Source: Sagittula marina
GTDB taxonomy: Bacteria > Pseudomonadota > Alphaproteobacteria > Rhodobacterales > Rhodobacteraceae
DNA length: 64,000 nt
NCBI RefSeq assembly: GCF_014196795.1
Contig: NZ_JACIEJ010000003.1
Span: forward strand, 372,001 to 436,000
Direction: 5' to 3'
Position numbers and translations under genes: made by a program. Below, in pieces: positions 1 through 9,143 of this stretch. The notes below the pieces were generated by a model. The model was not told where the DNA came from and searched no databases. It was given only the letters and a program-made list of their open reading frames with translations. Each line of letters begins with the position of its first letter. Position 1 is the first letter of the stretch.

Positions 1-1
1 C

Positions 2-241
2 AACACGCTGTTTCGCGAAGTTTTGACTTTCATGCTCGAAGATCCGCGCAACATCACGGCCTGTATGCATCTGCATTTCATTGCAAAAAACATCGAACGC
101 ATGGGCGACCACGTGACCTCGATCTGCGAACAGGTAGTCTTTTTGACCTCTGGTGCGCTGCCTGACGAGACCCGCGAAAAGATGGACAAAACGTCCACTG
201 AAATGGGTCCGAACCCAAACCTCGTGACGCGGAAGGACTGA
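2..241 (+). CDS. phoU: Phosphate transport regulator PhoU, C-terminal part (cut by window start)
   Basis: The reading frame is open from base 2 and ends at the TGA at 239-241; the gene starts upstream of the window. The visible 79 residues contain the typical last PhoU helices, including the metal-binding type stretch IAKNIERMGDHVTSICEQV. PhoU links the Pst phosphate importer to the PhoR/PhoB two-component system and holds the regulon off when phosphate is plentiful. phoB follows after 4 bases, so both are almost certainly in one transcript, as in the usual pst-phoU-phoB order. Only the C-terminal third can be judged. Confidence 0.93.
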   Translation, partial: NTLFREVLTFMLEDPRNITACMHLHFIAKNIERMGDHVTSICEQVVFLTSGALPDETREKMDKTSTEMGPNPNLVTRKD

Positions 242-245
242 AACC

Positions 246-935
246 ATGTCCGCAGATCAGCCGACTGTTTTATTGGTAGAAGATGAGGCCGCACAGCGCG
301 CGGTCTTGTCCTACAACCTTGAAGCCGAAGGGTTTCGCGTGGCCCAAGCCGAAAATGGCGAAGAGGCCCTGATCATGGTGGCGGAGGAAAATCCGGACAT
401 TATCGTGTTGGATTGGATGTTGCCGAACGTGTCCGGGATCGAGGTCTGCCGCCAGATCAAATCGCGGGCAGAGACACGTAGCACGCCGGTGATCATGCTG
501 TCAGCGCGCTCCGAAGAGGTCGATCGCGTCCGGGGGCTGGAAACCGGCGCCGACGACTATGTGATCAAACCGTACTCCGTGATCGAGCTGATGGCACGCG
601 TGCGTGCCCAACTGCGGCGCGCGCGGCCTTCTGCGGCTGGTCTTCGGCTGGAGTATGAGGACATCATGCTCGACTCCGAAACCCACCGTGTGACGCGTTC
701 TGGGCTTGCGTTGAAGCTGGGACCGACGGAATTTCGGCTGCTCTCGACTTTTATGGAAAAACCTGGCCGGGTCTGGTCGCGCGAGCAATTGCTCGACCGT
801 GTATGGGGGCGTGACATCTACGTCGACACGCGCACGGTGGACGTTCACATCGGCCGTCTGCGCAAAGCGCTGAGCCAACACGGCGGCGGCGATCCGTTGC
901 GTACCGTGCGTGGTGCGGGATACGCTTTAGGATAA
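246..935 (+). CDS. phoB: Phosphate regulon response regulator PhoB
   Basis: This 229-residue OmpR/PhoB-family regulator has a receiver domain (about residues 5-120) with the acidic pocket VEDE, phospho-acceptor Asp56 in VLDWMLP, Ser86 and Lys108 in VIKPY. A winged-helix DNA-binding domain follows (about 130-229), with the ending TVRGAGYAL. It activates pho-box promoters when phosphorylated by PhoR at low phosphate. The start ATG lies 4 bases after the phoU stop, so translation is probably coupled. Length and all key residues are normal. A short GC-rich hairpin follows the stop. Confidence 0.97.
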   Translation: MSADQPTVLLVEDEAAQRAVLSYNLEAEGFRVAQAENGEEALIMVAEENPDIIVLDWMLPNVSGIEVCRQIKSRAETRSTPVIMLSARSEEVDRVRGLETGADDYVIKPYSVIELMARVRAQLRRARPSAAGLRLEYEDIMLDSETHRVTRSGLALKLGPTEFRLLSTFMEKPGRVWSREQLLDRVWGRDIYVDTRTVDVHIGRLRKALSQHGGGDPLRTVRGAGYALG

Positions 936-939
936 GCGT

Positions 940-965
940 GCGCGCCACCAAAAGGCAGGGCGCGC
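940..965. terminator. GC-rich hairpin between convergent phoB and acetyltransferase genes
   Basis: GCGCGCC at 940-946 pairs perfectly with GGCGCGC at 959-965 around a 12-base loop. It sits in the 53-base gap between two convergent genes. There is no clear T run on either side, so it is only a possible terminator. Confidence 0.35.
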
Positions 966-988
966 GTCCACGTTTCTCAGCGCCCCAT

Positions 989-1519
989 CTACCACAGATC
1001 TGGCGCGTCGAACCGCGGAACGCTTTTCGACGGGCCGCGCAAAGTCGGCGCGCTCTGATCCTTCAGCACCTGTCCCAACCAGCCATGCGGCATACTCAAC
1101 GCCTGTGGTGGTTGAACATTCTCGGTCGTGATCGGTTCAAACCCGACGCGATGATAGAACGCCGGATCGCCATACGTGACCGCCACATCAGCGCCTTCGC
1201 TATGTACGGCACTCAGCGCATCACGAAGCATCGCGGTCCCGACACCTGTGCGCTGCTCTTCTGGTTCGACCGCCACGGGAGACAGCAGAACCACACGACG
1301 CGGATCCTCGGGAAACCTCAGCGGGCTGAAAAGGCAAGCTGCGATCAAGTTTCGCTCCCTGAAAGATCGAAACACATGAACCTCGCCATCAGTCAATTCC
1401 AGTAGATCATGAACCAGATCACCGATCACAGCACCTGCGGCAGAACCTTCAGATGCGCTGAAAACCTCTTGAAAGAATTGCACAAGTTCATCGTCAGGTC
1501 TGGCTACGGCAAGCGGCAT
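989..1519 (-). CDS. GNAT family N-acetyltransferase
   Basis: A 176-residue protein with the acetyl-CoA binding signature Q/R-x-x-G-x-G/A at about residues 89-94 (QRTGVG) and the C-terminal GNAT stretch YGDPAFYHRVGFEP at about 115-128, as in YhbS-like N-acetyltransferases. It should transfer an acetyl group to an amine, but the acceptor cannot be read from the sequence. The frame stays open further upstream to 1570; the ATG at 1519 is chosen because GGAG stands 9 bases before it and the family usually starts there. It is convergent with phoB and not part of an obvious operon. Confidence 0.85.
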   Translation of the reverse strand: MPLAVARPDDELVQFFQEVFSASEGSAAGAVIGDLVHDLLELTDGEVHVFRSFRERNLIAACLFSPLRFPEDPRRVVLLSPVAVEPEEQRTGVGTAMLRDALSAVHSEGADVAVTYGDPAFYHRVGFEPITTENVQPPQALSMPHGWLGQVLKDQSAPTLRGPSKSVPRFDAPDLW

Positions 1520-1629
1520 GGTTTTCGGTCTCCAAGAAAAGCTTGGCACAATCCTAGCATCAAAGGGCACGTATTTCCGAGCGATTTAATACTTCATCCA
1601 TTTTGCAACCATGTTGAGATGAGCGAGTC

Positions 1630-1772
1630 TTAATCGGTAAAATAGTTCTGCGTGATCTCGCGATTGAGCGATGCTTGCCGATCTGTGCCGCGATCTTGCT
1701 CACCGGCACTTTCGCGTTCAGAATGTCCTCGATTGCGCGTCTTTCACACAAATTAAGGTCTGCTTAGGTCAT
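1630..1772 (-). pseudogene. Decayed 5' fragment of an IS30-family transposase
   Basis: Read on the minus strand from ATG 1772, the third codon is a TAA stop (1764-1766). The frame then gives ADLNLCERRAIEDILNAK and VSKIAAQIGKHRS, the helix-turn-helix N-terminus of IS30 transposases. After HRS a small deletion shifts the frame; the next frame continues REITQNYFTD, matching the usual REIKRNYFTD, then stops at 1630-1632. So there is one nonsense change, one frameshift and loss of the whole catalytic DDE domain. No terminal repeats are recognisable. It is a relic, not an active element. Confidence 0.72.
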
Positions 1773-2030
1773 ATCCGGTATCCTTGCTTTCCGGCACGAT
1801 AGGGGATTTGTCGCAACCCAATTTAAAATGTGCCTGACTACATACGTAAAGCCAATAATCAGTATTATGTAAAATATATACTCTTATACAACCGATCATC
1901 GTAATAAAACAAGCTGATCTCCACGCACCACTCTGTCACGGCTCTCGGCAAAGTTGACCAAACGGTAAGCCATCACTGGACAACAAGGGCCTCCACTCGG
2001 TATCTCCTTGCGACAGATTAGGAGCGCGCC
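1773..2030. other. AT-rich intergenic stretch before aroQ
   Basis: No gene is seen. Bases about 1840-1905 are much more AT-rich than the surroundings. This stretch probably holds the upstream edge of the vanished IS30 copy and the aroQ promoter. The aroQ start has GGAG (2021-2024, in TTAGGAGCGCGCC) as its ribosome site. Confidence 0.4.
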
Positions 2031-2474
2031 ATGACATCGATCCTCGTACTTAACGGTCCAAACCTCAATCTGCTGGGAACCCGGCAGCCGGACGTCTACG
2101 GCCACGACACGCTAGATGATGTCGAGCAGATGTGCCGCGATCATGGCAAAGCCCACGGCGTCACAGTCGATTGCCTTCAGTCCAATTATGAAGGTGAACT
2201 GGTGACTTGGATCCACGAGGCACGTGGCACCTATGATGGCATCATTCTGAATGCCGGAGCTTACACCCACACCTCGGTCGCTTTGGCGGATGCGGTCAAA
2301 GGCACCGAAGCCAAAATGGTCGAGCTGCACATCTCAAACGTCCACGCCCGCGAAGCCTTTCGGCGTCACTCCTATCTCAGCGCAGTCGCGATCGGAGTGA
2401 TGGCCGGCTTTGGCGTACGCGGCTATACTCTCGCAATCGATGCCCTGCTGGGCCACCTGGAGGACGCCGCGTGA
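2031..2474 (+). CDS. aroQ: Type II 3-dehydroquinate dehydratase
   Basis: A 147-residue cytosolic enzyme of the shikimate pathway that converts 3-dehydroquinate to 3-dehydroshikimate by trans-dehydration. Visible family motifs are NGPNLNLLGTR (8-18, with lid Arg18), catalytic Tyr23 in DVYG, SNYEGELV (51-58), NAGAYTHTSVALADA (74-88), catalytic His100 in ELHISNV, and RRHSYLS (111-117). Length is normal for the dodecameric type II class. Its stop overlaps the GTG start of the LuxR-type gene by four bases (GTGA), so the two are translated together, an unusual pairing. Confidence 0.96.
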   Translation: MTSILVLNGPNLNLLGTRQPDVYGHDTLDDVEQMCRDHGKAHGVTVDCLQSNYEGELVTWIHEARGTYDGIILNAGAYTHTSVALADAVKGTEAKMVELHISNVHAREAFRRHSYLSAVAIGVMAGFGVRGYTLAIDALLGHLEDAA

Positions 2475-3232
2475 CACCCGATCAGCGCGACATCCTCATC
2501 GAACTGACCAACATCGACCGTGTCGAAGCCCTCTGGCAGCGGCATTGCGAGTTGATGGAGGCCTACGGGTTTGACCGGCTTCTTTACGGGTTCACGCGGT
2601 TCATGACGCCCAATTCACTGGGCGATCCCAATGACTTCGTCGTTCTGACCAATCATACGCAAGCCTACCGCAAAGGCTTCGTCGAGGATGGGCTGTACCG
2701 TCACGCTCCCATGGTGCGTTGGGCGCTTCAGAATGAAGGTCATTGCTCGTGGCAGGTTCTCGCGGATCAGCTATCTGCTGGCGCTCTCGACGAAAAAGCC
2801 CAGAAAGTCATGGCGTTCAACCTGCATCACAAGGTGCACGCGGGCTACACCATCAGCTTCAAATCCGTGTCGAGCCGTGCAAAAGGTGCGATTTCCATGA
2901 CGACTTTGCCAGAGATGTCGCAAGACGATGCAGATGCCATTTGGGCGGAACATGGGTCTGACATCATCTTGTTAAACAATATCGTACATCTCAAGATCCT
3001 CACCCTGCCCGTTCCGCTGCAAAATCAGAACCTGACCCCCCGACAACGCGAGGCGCTCGAATGGGTTGGTGATGGTAAGACCATGCAGGACATTGCGCAG
3101 ATCATGGGACTGACTCAGGCCACAATCGAAAAGCACTTACGCCTCGCGCGCGAAACGCTGAACGTTGAAACCACCGCACAAGCCGTGGCGAAAGCAGCAT
3201 TCCACAACCAGATGTACATTCTCGAAGCTTGA
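2471..3232 (+). CDS. LuxR-type transcriptional regulator with atypical ligand domain
   Basis: A 253-residue protein. Residues about 10-165 match the fold position of an autoinducer-binding domain, and residues 188-245 form a LuxR helix-turn-helix (LTPRQREAL ... TMQDIAQIMGLTQATIEKHL). In the ligand domain the usual W-x3-Y and D-P-V signature is not present: the region reads GLYRHAPMVRWA (74-85), with CSW at 92-94. No luxI-type synthase is visible in the window, so it is at best a solo regulator and may not sense an acyl-homoserine lactone. Start GTG at 2471 overlaps the aroQ stop. Confidence 0.82.
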   Translation: MTPDQRDILIELTNIDRVEALWQRHCELMEAYGFDRLLYGFTRFMTPNSLGDPNDFVVLTNHTQAYRKGFVEDGLYRHAPMVRWALQNEGHCSWQVLADQLSAGALDEKAQKVMAFNLHHKVHAGYTISFKSVSSRAKGAISMTTLPEMSQDDADAIWAEHGSDIILLNNIVHLKILTLPVPLQNQNLTPRQREALEWVGDGKTMQDIAQIMGLTQATIEKHLRLARETLNVETTAQAVAKAAFHNQMYILEA

Positions 3233-3767
3233 CCCAACTCAACTTTATCGAGGATCAAATTATTTAGATTCCCGTTATACGGTTTTGAATTTGTAAAGTC
3301 ATATCAAGCGTGCGGACCAGAAATCGCCTATTGTATTGGTTTTCCGAGCCTTGCGGTTCATATTTTGAAATCCGTCCCCTATTTTTAACCCTAAATCGCA
3401 TTTTACCGCACGGTCAGGAAATCCCGACTTCCCTAACGGCAGGTTAATTGCGAGATTGTCACTGTTCCGTGAGTGGTGGCTTTGGCCATGGGACTTGGAA
3501 TGGCTGTGCGTCGTTTATTTCAGGGCGTTGTGGCTTTCCAGGCTGGCGCGGCGGGGAAATTTCTGCCTCGCAGCCAGCACCGCGACAGGACCTCCCGGCA
3601 TTATCCCCAACGTCTTCGCCGGGGGGTCCGCTTTGCGTTGCCAACCTGCCGAAGCGCGTATGGCCGCGATAAGCGTTGCGGTCTTTTAGGGCCGCATCAT
3701 GTCGTTCGACGGCCTGTGACCGTGGCGCGGAAATGCCACGAACGTCAGACAACATACGTCCTTGAAT
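3233..3767. other. Intergenic stretch of about 535 bases without a recognisable gene
   Basis: Short open frames occur on both strands (for example 3473-3802 plus, 3459-3755 minus) but none shows a ribosome site, domain or residue pattern that I recognise. The first 200 bases are comparatively AT-rich, as expected for untranslated DNA after the regulator gene. I see no RNA gene or repeat here. Confidence 0.4.
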
Positions 3768-3800
3768 GTAAAAAAGGCGCCGCTGAAACAGCGACGCCTT
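3768..3800 (-). terminator. Intrinsic terminator of rpsB-tsf
   Basis: On the minus strand a 12-base stem (AAGGCGTCGCTG / CAGCGGCGCCTT, one mismatch, loop TTT) is followed directly by a run of T. It lies 25 bases after the tsf stop. Confidence 0.85.
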
Positions 3801-3824
3801 GAATTTCCAAAGATCTGTGCAAGA

Positions 3825-4700
3825 TCAGCCCTGAGCGGCTTTGGCCACTTCTGCTGCAAAATCTTCTTTTTCTTTCTCGATGCCTTCGCCGACCTGCATG
3901 CGGACGAAGCCAACGATCTCTGCGCCGTTGTCTTCTGCTGCCTGCTGGACGGTCTTGTCGGTGTCGAGCGCAAACTGCTGGTTCACCAGAGTGATCTCGG
4001 CCATGTACTTCTTCATGCGGCCAACGATCATTTTCTCGATCACGGCGTCCGGCTTGCCGGACTCTTTCGCGATGTCGATCTGGATCTGCTTTTCTTTTTC
4101 AACAACAGCGGGGTCCAGGTCCGCCTCGTTCAGCGCCTGCGGGTTGGCCGCTGCGACGTGCATGGCAACCTGCTTGCCAAACTCTTCGGTGCCGCCCTTC
4201 AGCGCAACCAGCACGCCGATCTGGCCCATGCCAGCGGTCGCTGCGTTGTGCACGTAGGATGCGACCACATCCCCTTCGACCTTTGCCATGCGGCGCAGGG
4301 ACATGTTCTCGCCGATGGTGGCGATCTTGTCGGTGATCAGGTCATTTACGGTCTTGCCGTCGACGTCTGCGGTTTTCAACGCTTCGACGTCGTTCACGGT
4401 CAGGGCCGCTTTGGCAATGCCGCCAACCATCGCCTGGAAGTCGCCGTTCTTGGCAACGAAATCGGTCTCGGAGTTGACTTCGACAGCCACGCCAGTGCCA
4501 CCGTTCACTTCGACGGCCACGAGGCCCTCGGCAGCGGTACGGCCCGCTTTCTTGGCAGCCTTCGCAAGGCCCTTGGTGCGCAGCCAGTCAACGGCGGCTT
4601 CCATGTCGCCATCGGTCTCGACCAGGGCTTTTTTGGCATCCATCATGCCAGCGCCGGTCATCTCGCGCAGTTCTTTCACCTGTGCAGCAGTGATCGCCAT
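3825..4700 (-). CDS. tsf: Translation elongation factor Ts
   Basis: A 291-residue protein that exchanges GDP for GTP on EF-Tu. The N-terminal UBA-like domain (residues 1-50: [22 protein letters not shown]) and the TDFVAKN core motif (about 79-85) are unmistakable; the dimerisation domain follows. It lies downstream of rpsB in the conserved rpsB-tsf order. GGAG before the ATG serves as ribosome site, and a strong terminator closes the unit. Confidence 0.98.
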   Translation of the reverse strand: MAITAAQVKELREMTGAGMMDAKKALVETDGDMEAAVDWLRTKGLAKAAKKAGRTAAEGLVAVEVNGGTGVAVEVNSETDFVAKNGDFQAMVGGIAKAALTVNDVEALKTADVDGKTVNDLITDKIATIGENMSLRRMAKVEGDVVASYVHNAATAGMGQIGVLVALKGGTEEFGKQVAMHVAAANPQALNEADLDPAVVEKEKQIQIDIAKESGKPDAVIEKMIVGRMKKYMAEITLVNQQFALDTDKTVQQAAEDNGAEIVGFVRMQVGEGIEKEKEDFAAEVAKAAQG

Positions 4701-4732
4701 GTCTTGGCTCTCCTATTCTCGTCAACGGGTCC

Positions 4733-4753
4733 GGGTGGCCCGGTCAGCCACCC
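4733..4753. other. Perfect 7-bp hairpin in the rpsB-tsf spacer
   Basis: GGGTGGC (4733-4739) and GCCACCC (4747-4753) form a stem with a 7-base loop, 33 bases ahead of tsf. No T run follows in the direction of transcription. It could attenuate, process or stabilise the mRNA so that S2 and EF-Ts are made at different levels; this is inference. Confidence 0.4.
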
Positions 4754-4838
4754 GCTTTTGTCACGGCTGTATGTCGCTTACACGACAGCGCCTGTGGAGG
4801 CGCGCCAAACCGAATGGTCAGGCGCGCGGCAATGCAGA

Positions 4839-5603
4839 TTACTGCGCTGCGCCTTCCAAGGCTTCTTCGGCCGGAGCTTCTTCGAGCGCGCCGAGGTCAA
4901 CGCCTGCCGCTTCCATCTGGCCGGTCATGCCGTCCAGAGCAGCGCGGGACACCAGATCGGTGTACAGAGCGATGGCACGGGCCGCGTCGTCGTTGCCCGG
5001 AATGATGTAGTCGATGCCTGCGGGGGAGCAGTTGGTGTCGACGATGGCCACAACCGGGATACCCAGCTTGTTGGCCTCTGCGACGGCCAGCGCTTCTTTC
5101 TTGACGTCGATGACGAACAGCATGTCCGGCACGCCGCCCATGTCACGGATACCGCCCAGCGAAGCTTGAAGCTTGGTCTGGTCGCGTTCCATGTGAAGGC
5201 GCTCTTTCTTGGTGAGGCCTTCGGCGCCGACTTCCATCTGCTCGTCGATCTGCTTGAGACGGTTGATGGACTGGGACACGGTCTGCCAGTTGGTCAGCGT
5301 GCCGCCGAGCCAGCGGTGGTTCATGTAATACTGTGCGCATTTTTCTGCGGCATCGGCGATCGGCTGAGCAGCCTGACGCTTGGTGCCGACGAACAGAACG
5401 CGGCCGCCTTTTGCGACGCAATCACGAATTGCCTGCAGTGCCTGGTCCAGCATCGGAACAGTTTGCGTCAGGTCCATGATGTGGATGCCATTACGCGCGC
5501 CGTAGATGAACTCGCCCATACGGGGGTTCCAACGCTGGGTCTGGTGACCAAAGTGAACGCCAGCTTCAAGCAGCTGACGCATGGTGAACTCGGGAAGAGC
5601 CAT
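4839..5603 (-). CDS. rpsB: 30S ribosomal protein S2
   Basis: A 254-residue ribosomal protein of the small subunit. Typical stretches are [17 protein letters not shown] at the N-terminus, MAPYIYG-type [26 protein letters not shown] and the central [11 protein letters not shown]. The C-terminus carries an acidic, alanine-rich extension ([17 protein letters not shown]) common in alphaproteobacteria. AAAGGAT lies before the ATG. The promoter must lie in the 262-base gap up to 5865, which holds no gene. Confidence 0.98.
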   Translation of the reverse strand: MALPEFTMRQLLEAGVHFGHQTQRWNPRMGEFIYGARNGIHIMDLTQTVPMLDQALQAIRDCVAKGGRVLFVGTKRQAAQPIADAAEKCAQYYMNHRWLGGTLTNWQTVSQSINRLKQIDEQMEVGAEGLTKKERLHMERDQTKLQASLGGIRDMGGVPDMLFVIDVKKEALAVAEANKLGIPVVAIVDTNCSPAGIDYIIPGNDDAARAIALYTDLVSRAALDGMTGQMEAAGVDLGALEEAPAEEALEGAAQ

Positions 5604-5865
5604 GCTTCTATCCTTTCCGGTTTATGCCTCGGCGGGGGATTTGTCTTGGGGTTCCAAGTCAACCGGTGGACCTGTTGGGATGTCTCCCCACCAAGGCCCG
5701 CCCCCGCCTGCGGGTTCGTGACGCGGCCATTAAAGTGCTTTTTCCGGAAACGCAAGCACAGACTGATCTAAATGGATCTTACGGCCCCTCGCGTCGCGAG
5801 CGTCCGCACATTCTGGACAGATATGGGCCAGTTTGCTTAAGTGCCACGTCAAGGAGACTTAAAAC

Positions 5866-6399
5866 ATGGTAAAATTGCTTGATGTGCGTGGCGTCGGCCC
5901 TGCGATGGAACGTGACATGAAAACGCTTGGGCTGTCTACGCCAGACGCTCTGGCACGCGCTGAACCGCAAGACCTGTGCGCCCTGCCCCGCGTTCAACTC
6001 GCCCGTGCTCGGATGTTGATTGCCGCAGCCAAGGAAGCGCTGGGTCAAGCATCATCGGCCGCTGTCGAGGATGCCGAGGACGATGGAATCCCCCTGATCC
6101 CCAGCGCTGATCCCTCTATCGATCTTGAAATTCTGGAAGAGCTGAAAGCTGCAAAGGTAAAGATAAAGCCCGCAAAAGGCGGCAAGAAAAAGAAGAAGAA
6201 AGCCGACAAGGCCACAAAGTCCTCAAAGAAAGCCAAAAAGGACAAGCAAGACAAGGCAGACAAGAAAGCTCGCAAGAAGGCAAAGACCGCAAAGGAAAGC
6301 GCCGCGCGTAAAATGGCCAAAGCCGGTAAATCTGTCTCTGCAAAGTCCTCTCCGAAAAGTAAGAAGAAGAAAAAGAAAGCCGCCCGCGCGTCGACATGA
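5866..6399 (+). CDS. Helix-hairpin-helix protein with histone-H1-like lysine-rich tail
   Basis: A 177-residue protein with two very different parts. Residues 1-60 (VKLLDVRGVGPAMERDMKTLG...) form a helix-hairpin-helix-like unit of the type that grips the DNA backbone. Residues 105-177 are mostly Lys and Ala with Ser/Thr (KKKKKKADKATKSSKK and similar), like bacterial histone-H1-like tails; an acidic linker (EDAEDDGI) separates them. This suggests a nucleoid or DNA-end binding protein, by inference. It is monocistronic, with a ribosome site GGAG at 5850-5853. I know no named protein with this exact layout. Confidence 0.7.
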   Translation: MVKLLDVRGVGPAMERDMKTLGLSTPDALARAEPQDLCALPRVQLARARMLIAAAKEALGQASSAAVEDAEDDGIPLIPSADPSIDLEILEELKAAKVKIKPAKGGKKKKKKADKATKSSKKAKKDKQDKADKKARKKAKTAKESAARKMAKAGKSVSAKSSPKSKKKKKKAARAST

Positions 6400-6412
6400 C
6401 AGCACGGGCGGC
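6379..6412. terminator. Hairpin overlapping the end of the lysine-rich gene
   Basis: GCCGCCCG (6379-6386) pairs with CGGGCGGC (6405-6412) across an 18-base loop, spanning the stop codon between two convergent genes. No T run; weak candidate terminator. Confidence 0.35.
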
Positions 6413-6436
6413 ACAATCGGCGTCAAGAGAACCAGA

Positions 6437-7738
6437 TTACAGGAAAACGCGTTCCACAAACCAATAGGCGCCGACGCAAGCGATTGCACAGGATGCCGGG
6501 ACTGCGACGATGCGGCGGTAGGCGTTGATGTGGTCCACGAAATGCGCAGACGCCAGACACAGCAGAGACAGCCCGGCCAGCGGCCAAAGGAATACCGGAG
6601 CGCTGGCCCCCATGGTCTGGGTAAATCCGGGTCCGTTCAGCAGGAAACCTGCCAGAACAAAGGCAATGGACAGTAACCCGTAAACCACCTGTGCCGTGCG
6701 CTGATCTGCCTTCATCTCGTCCACCCGCTGCGCCAAAACCACGAGCAGGAAGGCAATCGCCACAACCGTCAGCTGGCCGAACTCGACCCCGACGTTAAAG
6801 CCGATGAGCGCAGGAATGAACTGTCCCTGTGGCAGGCCGAATTCCTGCAGGACGCTTGCAAACCCCAACCCGTGCAGGAGGCCAAAGATAAAAATCACCG
6901 CAGGTCGCCATTTGTGCAGCTTGTCAGAAGCGATGTTCTCGACCGCGACATAGACGATGGAGGCCGCGATGATCGGCTCCACAATGCTGCCAGGGACATT
7001 CACATATCCCAAGGCGCCCAAGGCCAGCGTGACGGTATGCGCCAACGTGAACGCCGAGATTTGCCAGACCAGCGTCCGCAGACGCGTAGACAGGAAAAAC
7101 AGCCCGAGCACGAACAGGATGTGATCGAGCCCCTTGGGCAAGATGTGGTCAAATCCCACGGGAATATAATTGGCAAACGTCCACCAACCTGTAGTTTCGT
7201 CGCCACCGGTTAACGAGATCGGATCAGACGGGCCACCGTTGAGATAGCCGGTAAAACCATCCTCGACCCCCATTTGTCGCAGGATCAATGTGCCGTATTG
7301 CGCAGGCCAATCGACCACCAATTCCTGGGCCCCCGCCGGCAGCGTACCGTTCAGAAACAACTGACTTTCGCGCGGCAGCTCGGTGTTCTCGACCGTCTCG
7401 ACATTGACCTCCGTCAGCGCCAGGTCGACGATCTGGCCATCGGCGGTCACCTTGATCGGGGCCAGAATGGCGTCGATGTCGGCCTCTATCCGCGCTTGCA
7501 ACAGCTCCGGGGACAGTTCGCGCAGCGCGTCGACGGCATTTGATCCCTCTGTTGCGTTGGTGTCCTGTATGCCCTCCAGGTCGACACCGGCAACGATCGG
7601 CTCAGCAGACAGGCGCAACACAAGCGACAGATCCTGTCCCTCTGTCGTCAGATCGCCAATGGCAGGGCGCACCTCATGTGCCTGTGCGGCGGACAGCCAG
7701 AACACGCAAGCCAACATGGCGGTCACTAGTCGGATCAT
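6437..7738 (-). CDS. HupE/UreJ-family membrane protein with large periplasmic domain
   Basis: A 433-residue protein: signal peptide (ending SAAQA before HEVRP), a periplasmic domain up to about residue 185, then six or more membrane segments. The membrane part carries the HupE/UreJ signatures [25 protein letters not shown] and [11 protein letters not shown] with repeated His, features of the family implicated in nickel or cobalt entry or in proton-coupled transport. No hydrogenase or urease gene is near, so a metal role is only suggested. It is the long two-part version (HupE/UreJ 2) common in marine bacteria. It stands alone, convergent with the lysine-rich gene. Confidence 0.8.
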   Translation of the reverse strand: MIRLVTAMLACVFWLSAAQAHEVRPAIGDLTTEGQDLSLVLRLSAEPIVAGVDLEGIQDTNATEGSNAVDALRELSPELLQARIEADIDAILAPIKVTADGQIVDLALTEVNVETVENTELPRESQLFLNGTLPAGAQELVVDWPAQYGTLILRQMGVEDGFTGYLNGGPSDPISLTGGDETTGWWTFANYIPVGFDHILPKGLDHILFVLGLFFLSTRLRTLVWQISAFTLAHTVTLALGALGYVNVPGSIVEPIIAASIVYVAVENIASDKLHKWRPAVIFIFGLLHGLGFASVLQEFGLPQGQFIPALIGFNVGVEFGQLTVVAIAFLLVVLAQRVDEMKADQRTAQVVYGLLSIAFVLAGFLLNGPGFTQTMGASAPVFLWPLAGLSLLCLASAHFVDHINAYRRIVAVPASCAIACVGAYWFVERVFL

Positions 7739-7837
7739 ATGTCACCCTTTCCCGGTGTTTGGGCAAAAGATGACCCACCTCACAGCCGAGTCAAGCGACA
7801 GGCCGCGCATCGCGCCCCGTCGCAAAGTCACCCAAGG

Positions 7838-9058
7838 TCAGGCAAAGGCTTGTAGACCGGTCTGCGCACGCCCAAGGATCAGCGCATGAACGTCATGCGT
7901 GCCCTCGTAAGTGTTCACCGTCTCAAGGTTCATCATGTGCCGGATCACCTGGAATTCCGCAGAAATGCCGTTGCCGCCGTGCATATCCCGTGCCATCCGC
8001 GCGATATCCAACGCTTTGCCGCAGTTGTTGCGCTTGAGGATCGAGATCATCTCAGGCGCGGCGTTGGCTTCATCCATCAGATGGCCCACCCGCAAACAGC
8101 CCTGAAGCCCCAGCGCGATTTCGGTCTGCATGTCCGCGAGCTTTTTCTGGAACAGCTGCGTCTGGGCCAAGGGACGCCCGAACTGCTTGCGATCCAGACC
8201 GTATTGCCGTGCCGCCTGCCAGCAGAACTCAGCCGCGCCCATCACGCCCCAGGCAATGCCGTAGCGCGCGCGGTTCAGACAACCAAAGGGTCCCTTTAGG
8301 CCCTGCACATGTGGCAGCAACGCGTCCTCGCCCACCTCGACACCGTCCATCACGATCTCGCCGGTGACAGAGGCCCGCAGCGACAGCTTGTTCTCGATCT
8401 TCGGCGCGCTCAGGCCCTTGGCACCTTTTTCCAGCACAAAGCCCCGGATCTTGCCTTCATGCGCGTCGGATTTCGCCCAGATCACAAAGACATCGGCGAT
8501 TGGACTGTTGGAAATCCACATTTTCGAACCGGTCAGTTTGTAGCCTTTCGGTGTCTTGACCGCGCGGGTCTTCATGCCACCGGGATCGGACCCTGCGTCG
8601 GGTTCGGTCAGACCGAAACAGCCGATCAGCTTGCCCGAGGACAGACCGGGCAGATACTTTTGCCGCTGCTCCTCAGAGCCATAGGCATAGATCGGATACA
8701 TCACGAGGCTCGACTGCACCGACATCATGCTGCGATAGCCGGAGTCGACGCGCTCGATTTCGCGCGCCACAAGCCCGTAGCTCACATAGCCCGCGCCGAT
8801 GCCGCCGTATTCCTCGGGGACCGTGACGCCCAGCAGGCCCATTTCCCCCATCTCGGTGAAAATTTCCGGCACAACCTCTTCGTTGAGGAAACCTTTGGTT
8901 ACGCGCGGGGCGAGCTTTTCATCGGCAAACGCGCGCGCGCCTTCTGCCAGCATGCGCTCTTCTTCGGTCAACTGGTCGCTCAGCCGAAACGGGTCGTCCC
9001 ATGTGAATGTGCCCAGGTCCGGGGCATCTTTAGGTTTCAGGGTCGGGCGGTCTGTCAT
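7838..9058 (-). CDS. gcdH: Glutaryl-CoA dehydrogenase
   Basis: A 406-residue flavoprotein acyl-CoA dehydrogenase that oxidises and decarboxylates glutaryl-CoA to crotonyl-CoA in lysine, tryptophan and glutarate breakdown. Typical GCDH features are FTWDDPFRL near the N-terminus, [12 protein letters not shown], the substrate-site Arg region [29 protein letters not shown], and the catalytic Glu in [15 protein letters not shown]. The frame is open up to 9331, but ATG 9058 is chosen because GGAGG lies just before it and homologues begin with a short leader before FTWDDP. A LysR gene is divergent with 85 bases between. Confidence 0.95.
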   Translation of the reverse strand: MTDRPTLKPKDAPDLGTFTWDDPFRLSDQLTEEERMLAEGARAFADEKLAPRVTKGFLNEEVVPEIFTEMGEMGLLGVTVPEEYGGIGAGYVSYGLVAREIERVDSGYRSMMSVQSSLVMYPIYAYGSEEQRQKYLPGLSSGKLIGCFGLTEPDAGSDPGGMKTRAVKTPKGYKLTGSKMWISNSPIADVFVIWAKSDAHEGKIRGFVLEKGAKGLSAPKIENKLSLRASVTGEIVMDGVEVGEDALLPHVQGLKGPFGCLNRARYGIAWGVMGAAEFCWQAARQYGLDRKQFGRPLAQTQLFQKKLADMQTEIALGLQGCLRVGHLMDEANAAPEMISILKRNNCGKALDIARMARDMHGGNGISAEFQVIRHMMNLETVNTYEGTHDVHALILGRAQTGLQAFA

Positions 9059-9143
9059 GTGATCCTCCATCTTTGCGGCGGTTATATCTTGCGTCTGCCG
9101 CATGTAAAAACGATAATTACGCAGATATTCATGAGGAAATGTC

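Noticed and set aside
3448-3802. Several 70-110-codon frames in the gap after the LuxR-type gene
   Set aside because: They overlap each other on both strands, lack ribosome sites and read like random GC-rich translation (rich in Arg, Pro, Gly).
3762-5771. A 669-codon open frame on the plus strand across tsf and rpsB
   Set aside because: It is antisense to two unmistakable translation genes; its product has no domain pattern. Long shadow frames are expected in GC-rich DNA.
6045-6489. Phe/Leu-rich frames antisense to the lysine-rich tail (6045-6416, 6116-6397, 6223-6489)
   Set aside because: They arise because AAG/AAA codons read as CTT/TTT on the other strand; the plus-strand gene has the ribosome site and a sensible N-terminal domain.
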